A stretch of DNA of 8,467 nucleotides from the NCBI GenBank assembly GCA_023430145.1, contig JAEZCD010000316.1:1-8467 (forward strand), read 5' to 3'. Below, piece after piece: positions 1 through 4,984 of the stretch. The stretch's first letter is position 1. Every line of letters begins with the position of its first letter. A program made the position numbers and the translations under genes. The notes beneath the pieces were generated by a model. That model made no database searches. It worked only from the letters and a program-made list of their open reading frames with translations, and was not told the DNA's origin. This stretch comes from Pseudomonadota bacterium. Lineage in GTDB: Bacteria > Pseudomonadota > Alphaproteobacteria > Rhizobiales > Methylopilaceae.

Positions 1-1088
1 GCGTCGAGCAGACGCCGCTCGGCTCCACCAGCGCCACCGCGGTCAAGGCGGCGCTGATCCTGCCGATGACGGCGACCGGCAATGCCGGCGCCGCCGCGCA
101 ATCGATGAAGAACGCCGCCGAGATGGCGCTGGCCGAGTTCCAGGCGACCGACGTGCAGCTGATCGTCAAGAACGACGGCGGCACCGCGCAGGGCGCCGAG
201 GCCGCGGCCCGGGAGGCGCTGGCGGAGGGCGCGGAGATCATCCTCGGGCCGATCTTCGCCCATTCCGTCGCCGGCGCGGCACAGGTGGCGAAGCCGGCCG
301 GCGTGCCGGTGATCGCCTTCTCGACCGACGCCAACGTCGCCTCGCGAGGCGTCTACCTGATGAGCTTCCTGCCCGAGTCGGACGTGCAGCGGATCGTCGA
401 CTATGCCGTCGGCCAGGGGAAGCGCTCCTTCGCGGTGCTGATCCCCGAGACCGGCTACGGTACTGTGGTGGAGGCCGAGCTGCAGCAGGCGGTGGCCAGG
501 AAAGGCGCCCGCATCGTCGCCATCGAGCGCTATCCGCTCGACAAGATGAAGATGGCCGAGCCGATCGGCCGCATCGCCGGGGCCGTCGGCCAGGCCGACG
601 CGCTGATCATCCCCGATGCCGCCGATGCCGTGCCGACCGTGGTGGCGACGCTCGCAGCCAAGGGCGTGGACACGCGGCGCATCCAGCTGCTCGGCACCGG
701 CCTCTGGGACGATCCGGTGCTGTTCGGCGATTCGAGTCTCGCCGGCAGCTGGTTCGCCTCGCCGGACTCGGCCGGCTTCCGCGCCTTCAGCGACCGCTAC
801 AAGGCGAGGTTCGGTGCCGATCCGGTGCGTACGGCCTCGCTCGCCTATGACGCGGTGGCGCTCGTTGCCGCGCTGTCCAAGACGCAGGGCTCGCAGCGCT
901 TCTCCGAGGAGGTGCTGACCAACACCTCGGGCTTTGCCGGCGTCGACGGTGTGTTCCGGCTGAAGCCCGACGGCACCAACGAGCGCGGCCTCGCCGTGAT
1001 GGTGATCCGCGACGGCCGGGCGCAGACGCTCGCCGCCGCCCCGCGCAGCTTCTCGGGCACCGTCGCGGCGGCGAATCCCGGGCAGTAG
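1..1088 (+). CDS. Penicillin-binding protein activator / LppC-like periplasmic binding protein, 5'-truncated
   Basis: The reading frame is open from base 3 through the window edge, so the first in-frame ATG (66) is internal and the true start lies to the left. The visible 361 residues begin VEQTPLGSTSATAVKAALIL and run into PMTATGNAGAAAQSMKNAAEM. That is the usual opening of the LppC/LpoA-like branch of the type I periplasmic-binding fold: a hydrophobic beta strand, then 'LP..' and a helix with 'NAAEMAL'. Further fold marks are 'EIILGPIFAHSV' (a G-P turn followed by a helix), 'GVPVIAFSTD' and 'FAVLIPETGYG'. Family members are envelope proteins related to LpoA, the outer-membrane lipoprotein that activates PBP1A; in alphaproteobacteria that role is inferred from homology. 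The lipoprotein signal would be off-window. The frame ends at TAG 1086-1088. An amino-acid ABC-transporter binding protein is the main alternative, as both share the fold; the short 'ALILPMTATGNA' opening favours LppC. Confidence 0.8.
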   Translation, partial: VEQTPLGSTSATAVKAALILPMTATGNAGAAAQSMKNAAEMALAEFQATDVQLIVKNDGGTAQGAEAAAREALAEGAEIILGPIFAHSVAGAAQVAKPAGVPVIAFSTDANVASRGVYLMSFLPESDVQRIVDYAVGQGKRSFAVLIPETGYGTVVEAELQQAVARKGARIVAIERYPLDKMKMAEPIGRIAGAVGQADALIIPDAADAVPTVVATLAAKGVDTRRIQLLGTGLWDDPVLFGDSSLAGSWFASPDSAGFRAFSDRYKARFGADPVRTASLAYDAVALVAALSKTQGSQRFSEEVLTNTSGFAGVDGVFRLKPDGTNERGLAVMVIRDGRAQTLAAAPRSFSGTVAAANPGQ

Positions 1089-1099
1089 GGCTCGCGCCC

Positions 1100-1122
1100 G
1101 CGGCCGACGGGGCGCCGGCCGC
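1100..1122 (+). terminator. GC-rich hairpin just after the LppC-like gene, possible terminator
   Basis: GCGGCCG (1100-1106) and CGGCCGC (1116-1122) are perfect inverted arms of 7 bp around a 9-base loop, starting 12 bases after the stop codon. No T-run follows, so intrinsic termination is uncertain; a Rho-assisted stop or RNA 3'-end protection is equally possible. Confidence 0.3.
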
Positions 1123-1148
1123 ACGGCTAAGCCGGTGACGACGGCGAC

Positions 1149-1188
1149 TGCCGGGCGGCGACGCTACTCCGCTGCGCGCTACCCGGCA
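1149..1188. terminator. Hairpin between convergent genes, possible bidirectional terminator
   Basis: TGCCGGG (1149-1155) pairs with CCCGGCA (1182-1188), and the stem continues inward for about four pairs (GGCG with CGCT, including one G-T) after one mismatch. It lies in the 120-bp gap between two genes that converge (stops at 1088 on plus and 1209 on minus), where a two-way terminator is expected. There is no T-run on either side, so the call rests on position and symmetry. Confidence 0.3.
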
Positions 1189-1208
1189 CGATTGCCTGTC
1201 GGCTTGTC

Positions 1209-1553
1209 CTATTTGAGGACGCAGCCACTGGTCTGCACGGCTGCCTTCTTCGAGTTACCCTTCTTGGGTTCGACGGGGCAGGTCTTTCGACCGGGTAGCT
1301 CGATGATCCCGGTGTTGGAGCACTTGGCTTTCTTTTCGCCTTCCGCGATCACCGCGGTACATTCCGTCACTTCGAACTTTCCACACTTGCCGACGATGCG
1401 GAAGGCGTCACCCGGCTTGCCGACGATCGTCAGCGTCACCTTGAGCGCCATGAAGCCTTGGCAGTCCTCCGCCGAGGCGGGCGCGGAGGCGAGGCAGAGG
1501 CCGACAATCGCAAGAGCGGCCGCAGAGATGGTTTTAGGAATACTTCTGGTCAT
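1209..1553 (-). CDS. Small secreted six-cysteine protein of unknown function
   Basis: The product is 114 residues and I do not recognise it. Residues 1-28 form a clear Sec signal peptide: basic start (MTRSIPK), hydrophobic core (AAALAIVGLCLASA) and an A-S-A cleavage site before E29. The mature chain of about 86 residues is lysine-rich and holds six cysteines (31, 57, 65, 78, 92, 111), which would fit three disulfides in the periplasm or outside the cell. The gene is supported by the signal peptide and by a near-ideal Shine-Dalgarno GGGAGGA at 1565-1559 (minus strand), five bases before the ATG. Its G+C is lower than that of its neighbours: bases 1261-1380 hold 67 G/C of 120 by hand count, against 41 of 60 in bases 5041-5100. 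This suggests a different history, perhaps transfer. It is 235 bases downstream of the CoA-transferase on the same strand and probably has its own promoter. Confidence 0.75.
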   Translation of the reverse strand: MTRSIPKTISAAALAIVGLCLASAPASAEDCQGFMALKVTLTIVGKPGDAFRIVGKCGKFEVTECTAVIAEGEKKAKCSNTGIIELPGRKTCPVEPKKGNSKKAAVQTSGCVLK

Positions 1554-1558
1554 GGAAG

Positions 1559-1565
1559 TCCTCCC
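1559..1565 (-). promoter_or_regulatory. Strong ribosome binding site of the six-cysteine protein
   Basis: Minus-strand GGGAGGA is separated from the ATG at 1553 by five bases. It fixes the start codon and is the best evidence that this small frame is translated. Confidence 0.7.
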
Positions 1566-1600
1566 TCGGATCGAAGCAGACGCTTGATCCTGGGAGGAAT

Positions 1601-1627
1601 GCTATACCTCGGGCGAGCCGGGTACAA
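1601..1627 (-). promoter_or_regulatory. Candidate promoter of the six-cysteine protein gene
   Basis: On the minus strand TTGTAC (1627-1622) resembles a -35 box and TATAGC (1606-1601) a -10 box. The spacer is 15 bases, shorter than the ideal 17. Transcription would start near 1594, giving a leader of about 40 bases. The rest of the 1554-1788 gap shows only a 12-bp palindrome, GCTCGCGCGAGC (1652-1663), and a weak CCCGC/GCGGG dyad near 1734-1749 that might end CoA-transferase transcription. This was judged by eye and is weak. Confidence 0.3.
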
Positions 1628-1788
1628 TCGAAGCAATCGCGCCTCCCGGGGGCTCGCGCGAGCTTCCAAAATCCGCGTTCCGCCAGGTCGAGGATCGAGT
1701 CTTTCCCTGCCGGTCCCAACAAGAGAATGGCTTCCCGCCTGCGCGCGGGACGAAGGCCCGTGGAGCCGTCCCCTGCTCGCCACTCGCC

Positions 1789-3060
1789 TCAGATCGCCTT
1801 GTCGCGACGGAGCGCCTCGATCTCCGCCTCGTCATAGCCGAGCAGTCCGCCATAGACGTCGGCGTTGCCCTCGCCGAGCAGCGGCGCCGCGCTGGGGCTG
1901 TGCGGAGAGTCGGACATCCGCACCGGGCAGCCGGGCATGGTGAACTCACCCTTCTGCGGGTGCGGCAGGGTCACGAAGGCCTGCTGCCGGCGCAGATCCG
2001 GATCCTCGTAGAGCTCCATCGTGTCGAACACCGCGCTCGCCGGGACGCCGGCCTCGCCGAGGATGCGCATGCATTCGTACTTGTCGCGCTCGAGCGACCA
2101 GGCGGTGATGATCGGATCGAACGCGGCCTGGTTGTCGTAGCGGAGCTGCGGGCTCGCAAAGCGCGGATCGCCCAAAAGATCCTCGCGGCCGACGACCTTC
2201 AGGAGCGCCTCCCATTGATGGTTGCCGGCCCGCGTCGAGTAGATCAGGCAGTAGTCGTTCGGGCCGCCGCCCTTGCAGGGGTAGACCTCGCATGGGGCGG
2301 CGGCGCCCATGATGTGGCTGTTGCCGCGGCGCGGCACGGCGGTGCCGAAGATGTCCTGCGCGGCGTAGAGGATGCGGCCGAAATTGATCACCACCTCCTG
2401 CATGTTGATGTCGATCTTCTGGCCGCGGCCGGTGCGCTGGCGCTGATGCAGGGCGGCCAGAATGCCGACCGAGCAGTGCAGGCCGGCGCCGGTGTCGCCG
2501 ACATTGACGCCCGGCGTCAGCGGCCGCCCGTCGCGGTCGCCGGTGACCGAGAGGCTGCCGCCGGCGGCCTGGGCGATGTTGTCGAAGGAAAGCAGGTTGG
2601 CGTAGGGGCCGGCGGCGTCAAAACCCTTGATCTGGGCATAGACGATGCGCGGATTGATGCGGCTCACCTCCTCGAAGGAGAAGCCGAGCCGCTCGATGAC
2701 GCCGGGGCCGAAATTCTCGATGAACACGTCGGCCTGCTCGATCAGCCCGCGCAGGATCGCCTTGCCCTTCTCGTGCTTGAGGTTGCAGGTGACGCTGCGC
2801 TTGTTGGCGTTCAGCAGCATGAAATAGACCGAGTCGAGTTCCGGATCGGCGGTCGAGGCGCGCCGCCCCTGCTCGCCCTTGCCGGGCGGTTCGACCTTGA
2901 TCACCTCGGCGCCGAGCCATCCCAGCATCTGCGTACAGGAAGGGCCGGCCTCGAACTGGGTGAGATCGATGATCCGGATGTCCGACAGCGCCTGACTCAT
3001 CTTGGGCGCCGGCCTTGCGTCGGCGCCTGCGCGGGACATCGTTTCCTCGATGGCGGACAT
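1789..3060 (-). CDS. Class III CoA-transferase (CaiB/BaiF family), formyl-CoA transferase-like
   Basis: The 423-residue product moves CoA from an acyl-CoA donor to a free carboxylate in the cytoplasm. It follows the E. coli formyl-CoA:oxalate CoA-transferase (Frc, 416 aa) as I recall it: 'GPSCTQML' (39-46), 'VIKVEPPG' (53-60), 'LNANKRS' (83-89), 'ENFGPG' (115-120), 'IKGFD' (144-148), 'AQAAGG' (163-168), 'TGRGQ' (210-214) and a C-terminal 'APLLGE' (392-397). The catalytic aspartate that forms the acyl anhydride is Asp189 in 'NVGDTGAG'. The Frc glycine loop (GGGG) aligns with 'HIMGAAAP' (249-256) here, so the oxalate/formyl-CoA pair is not assured and the substrate is open. By my alignment Frc begins at about residue 21. 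Met1 (3060, GAGG five bases upstream) and Met8 (3039, GAGGA four bases upstream) both have ribosome sites; Met21 (3000) has none. The gene diverges from the TTT operon, which suggests it activates the imported acid. Confidence 0.9.
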   Translation of the reverse strand: MSAIEETMSRAGADARPAPKMSQALSDIRIIDLTQFEAGPSCTQMLGWLGAEVIKVEPPGKGEQGRRASTADPELDSVYFMLLNANKRSVTCNLKHEKGKAILRGLIEQADVFIENFGPGVIERLGFSFEEVSRINPRIVYAQIKGFDAAGPYANLLSFDNIAQAAGGSLSVTGDRDGRPLTPGVNVGDTGAGLHCSVGILAALHQRQRTGRGQKIDINMQEVVINFGRILYAAQDIFGTAVPRRGNSHIMGAAAPCEVYPCKGGGPNDYCLIYSTRAGNHQWEALLKVVGREDLLGDPRFASPQLRYDNQAAFDPIITAWSLERDKYECMRILGEAGVPASAVFDTMELYEDPDLRRQQAFVTLPHPQKGEFTMPGCPVRMSDSPHSPSAAPLLGEGNADVYGGLLGYDEAEIEALRRDKAI

Positions 3061-3096
3061 TTCTACCTCGTGACGCGGCTCTGATGATGGTGGCCG

Positions 3097-3115
3097 TGCC
3101 GCGGCGGCCGCGGCA
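3097..3115. repeat. GC palindrome in the CoA-transferase leader
   Basis: TGCCGCGGC and GCCGCGGCA flank a single G, giving 9-bp arms of perfect inverted symmetry. It lies 37 bases upstream of the CoA-transferase ATG, so it may form a very stable hairpin in that mRNA leader, or be an operator. Chance occurrence in GC-rich DNA cannot be excluded. Confidence 0.35.
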
Positions 3116-3170
3116 ACTGCCGCCGACTCGACCAGCGACGCGCCTCGGAGTCAATGTGACGCAATCATCC

Positions 3171-3180
3171 ATGTCGACAT
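3171..3180. promoter_or_regulatory. Operator-like palindrome ATGTCGACAT (site 1)
   Basis: This is a perfect 10-bp palindrome in the divergent region between the CoA-transferase and tctC. Its core TGTCGACA recurs in site 2 at a centre-to-centre distance of 63 bp, close to six helical turns. The core GTCGAC fits the GTMKAC-type half-site pattern known for GntR-family regulators, which often control carboxylate catabolism; that assignment is inference. No regulator gene is in the window. Confidence 0.4.
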
Positions 3181-3233
3181 TCGGGACCGATGTTACCGGG
3201 GATTCGGCATCGGACGGCACGGATGGATTTCAC

Positions 3234-3243
3234 CTGTCGACAG
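3234..3243. promoter_or_regulatory. Operator-like palindrome CTGTCGACAG (site 2)
   Basis: This second perfect 10-bp palindrome shares TGTCGACA with site 1 and overlaps the -35 box of the candidate tctC promoter, a position expected for repression. A partial third copy (ATCGACAT, 3255-3262) lies 19 bp further on. Confidence 0.4.
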
Positions 3244-3265
3244 ATTGAGCCGCAATCGACATAGT
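3237..3265 (+). promoter_or_regulatory. Candidate sigma-70 promoter of the tctCBA operon
   Basis: TCGACA (3237-3242; one mismatch to TTGACA) and CATAGT (3260-3265; four of six matches to TATAAT) are separated by 17 bases. Transcription would begin near 3272, leaving a leader of about 45 bases before the tctC ATG. The -35 box is part of the site 2 palindrome. I found no equally good promoter for the divergent CoA-transferase. Confidence 0.4.
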
Positions 3266-3303
3266 GCGGCAAAATCCAATCGGGCCCGTGCCCGGTCACC
3301 GAA

Positions 3304-3310
3304 GGGAGGA
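3304..3310 (+). promoter_or_regulatory. Ribosome binding site deciding the tctC start
   Basis: GGGAGGA sits six bases before ATG 3317 and twelve before the next in-frame ATG at 3323. It selects 3317 over the longer frame that is open from 3245, which would put 24 non-signal-like residues in front of the signal peptide. Confidence 0.7.
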
Positions 3311-3316
3311 CGGTCG

Positions 3317-4285
3317 ATGCACATGCGCTTCATCGCGGCGAGCCTGCTTATCGCCTGCGCGATCCCCGGCGTCGCTGCGGCGCAGGACTGGCCGACGAAG
3401 CCGATCACCATGATCGTGCCCTTCGCGCCCGGCGGCGCCACCGACATCTCCGCCCGCATCCTCGCCGAGCAGCTCAGCAAGGAGCTCGGCAAGTCGGTGG
3501 TGGTCGAGAACCGCACCGGGGCTGCCGGCAATATCGGCGTCGCCGCCGCCGTGAAGGCACCAGCGGACGGCCACACGCTGCTGTTCGCGACGATGGGCAC
3601 GCTGACCACCAACCCGCACCTCTACAAGGACGCCGGCTTCGACGTCGGCAAAGACCTCGTGCCGATCAGCAAGACCTTCGAGGTCGACCATGTGCTCGTC
3701 GCCCGCCCCTCGCTCGGGGTGAAGACGGTCAAGGATCTCCTGGCGATGGCGAAGGAGAAGCCGGGCCAGCTCACCTACGGCACGGCCGGCATCGGCTCCT
3801 CGGTGCAGATGTTCGCGGTGCTGCTCGAGGACATGGGCGGGGTGAAGATGCAGCAGGTGCCCTACAAGGGCTCGGCCGAAGCCCGCGTCGACGTGATGGC
3901 CGGCAACATCGACATGGTCATGGACTCGGTGCCGTCGGCGCAGCCCTTCGTCAAGAACGGACAGCTCGTGGCGCTCGCGGTGACGAGCGGCAAGCGCAAT
4001 CCGAACCTGCCCGACGTTCCCACGATGATCGAGGCCGGCATCCCGGGCTACGACGTGGCCGCCTGGGGCGCGTTGATGGCGCCCGCCAAGACCCCGCCGG
4101 CGGTGATCGAGAAGCTCAGCAAAGCGGTGACGGCCGCGCTCGCCAACCCGGACGTCGTCAAGAAGTACAAGGACAACGGCATCGATCCGGTCGGCTCGAC
4201 GCCGCAGGCGCTGTCGAAGCTGATCGTCGATGACACCGAGCGCTGGGGGAAGATCGTCAAGGCGGCCGGCATCAAGATCCAGTAG
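3317..4285 (+). CDS. tctC: TTT-family periplasmic solute-binding protein (Bug/TctC)
   Basis: The product is 322 residues, the normal length for the Bug (Bordetella uptake gene)/TctC family. Residues 1-22 are a signal peptide (basic MHMR, hydrophobic core, V-A-A-A before Q23), so the protein is periplasmic. The mature N-terminus 'QDWPTKPITMIVPFAPGGATD' region (23-43) is the classic family opening, in which the loop after 'PFAPGG' and Asp43 contact the carboxylate ligand. Other family marks are 'GAAGNIG', 'ADGHTLLF', 'TNPHLYK' and, near the C-terminus, 'PTMIEAGIPGYD' and a WGALMAPAKTPPAVI stretch. It captures a carboxylic acid and delivers it to TctAB. It is the first gene of the operon and is followed by 235 bases containing an inverted-repeat element before tctB. 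Bug ligands range over citrate, dicarboxylates, aromatic acids and amino acids; nothing here tells which. Confidence 0.95.
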   Translation: MHMRFIAASLLIACAIPGVAAAQDWPTKPITMIVPFAPGGATDISARILAEQLSKELGKSVVVENRTGAAGNIGVAAAVKAPADGHTLLFATMGTLTTNPHLYKDAGFDVGKDLVPISKTFEVDHVLVARPSLGVKTVKDLLAMAKEKPGQLTYGTAGIGSSVQMFAVLLEDMGGVKMQQVPYKGSAEARVDVMAGNIDMVMDSVPSAQPFVKNGQLVALAVTSGKRNPNLPDVPTMIEAGIPGYDVAAWGALMAPAKTPPAVIEKLSKAVTAALANPDVVKKYKDNGIDPVGSTPQALSKLIVDDTERWGKIVKAAGIKIQ

Positions 4286-4365
4286 CCTGACGCCGGGCGC
4301 GACCGAACTCGGCCGCGCCCAGGAAGCGGGACGCCGAGGACGATCTCCGGATGAGGCCACAGCTT

Positions 4366-4502
4366 CTTCTCCTCCCCCTGAAAGGGGTAGGTCGAGACGG
4401 CGCAGCCGTCCGGGTGGGGGTCATCCTGCTCGGCCGCGCAGAGTGGACCCCCTCCCGGCTCGCTCCGCGAGTCCGGCCTCCCCCTTTCAGGGGGAGGAGA
4501 AG
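4366..4502. repeat. 137-bp inverted-repeat element inside the ttt operon (MITE/REP-like)
   Basis: The end arms 4366-4391 and 4477-4502 are inverted copies matching at 25 of 26 positions. Each arm is itself a small hairpin: CCTCCCCCT-TTC-AGGGGGAGG on the right is perfect, and the left has one mismatch. Inside, 4411-4422 (CGGGTGGGGGTC) is complementary to 4446-4457 at 11 of 12 positions, and GACGGC/GCCGTC (4396-4410) is a further hairpin. The whole unit could fold into one long, branched structure in DNA or RNA. It carries no gene. Similar C-rich/G-rich palindromes are, from memory, repeated between genes in Bradyrhizobium-like genomes. Its place between tctC and tctB resembles REP elements that protect the upstream mRNA of a binding protein. 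Confidence 0.75.
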
Positions 4503-4520
4503 CAGGCGGCGGGATCCTCG

Positions 4521-4976
4521 ATGAACCGCAAGGAAGTCGCCGGCGGCCTCGTGCTGCTCGCCTTCGCGACCGCCTACGGGATCGCGTCCGCCGGGCTGCC
4601 GCTGCGCAGCGCGCTCGGCATCGGCCCGGGCTTCTTCCCGCTCGTCCTGTCGGTGCTGCTCGGCGCCATCGCGCTCGGCCTCACCGCGCATGGCTGCCTG
4701 ACCGGTCCCGGCCACGCGGCCGCGGCGCCGTTGCCGCTGCGCGGCATTGCGCTCGTCACCGCGGCCCCGATCCTGTTCGCGCTGACGGTGACGAGCATCG
4801 GCCTCGTGCCGGCGCTGGTGCTGGCGGTGTTCGTCAGCGCGCTCGCGAGCCGCCACATCTCGGTCCTCGCCGCCGCTGTGCTCGCCCTCGCAGTGACGCT
4901 GTTCTGCACGCTCGTCTTCGTCCGAGCGCTCGGCCTGCCGCTGCCGCTTCTCGGCCCCTGGCTCTCGGCCGGCTGA
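4521..4976 (+). CDS. tctB: TTT transporter small membrane subunit (TctB family)
   Basis: The product is 151 residues, typical for TctB. It is very hydrophobic with four or five likely membrane helices (about 6-24, 37-58, 74-93, 95-112, 114-135). The family motif 'LGIGPGFFPLVL' (32-43) follows the first helix and a short periplasmic loop. TctB pairs with TctA in the inner membrane; its exact role in transport is not well defined. ATG 4521 is chosen because the frame upstream (open from 4230) translates the repeat element into non-membrane, Arg/Pro/Ser-rich sequence, and there is no ATG or GTG just before it. The ribosome site is weak (GGGA at about 4511-4514); the good GGAGGAG at 4492-4498 is too distant and lies in the hairpin arm. 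tctA follows after eight bases, suggesting translational coupling. Confidence 0.93.
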   Translation: MNRKEVAGGLVLLAFATAYGIASAGLPLRSALGIGPGFFPLVLSVLLGAIALGLTAHGCLTGPGHAAAAPLPLRGIALVTAAPILFALTVTSIGLVPALVLAVFVSALASRHISVLAAAVLALAVTLFCTLVFVRALGLPLPLLGPWLSAG

Positions 4977-4984
4977 GACGGCGC

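Noticed and set aside
1599..1943. Plus-strand ATG at 1599 preceded by GGGAGGA
   Set aside because: The purine run touches the ATG with no spacing. The frame runs into the antisense of the CoA-transferase and is Arg/Pro/Ser-rich.
1900..3084. 394-residue plus-strand open frame opposite the CoA-transferase
   Set aside because: It is a shadow of the well-supported CaiB/BaiF gene on the other strand, with Ala/Asp/Arg/Leu-biased sequence and no recognisable fold.
3245..3316. Longer N-terminus of tctC from the in-frame start at 3245
   Set aside because: The extra 24 residues are Arg/Ser-rich and would precede the signal peptide. The strong ribosome site at 3304-3310 points to 3317.
4230..4520. N-terminal extension of tctB through the repeat element
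   Set aside because: The frame is open only because GC-rich DNA lacks stops. It translates the palindrome and part of tctC out of frame, while TctB family length fits ATG 4521.
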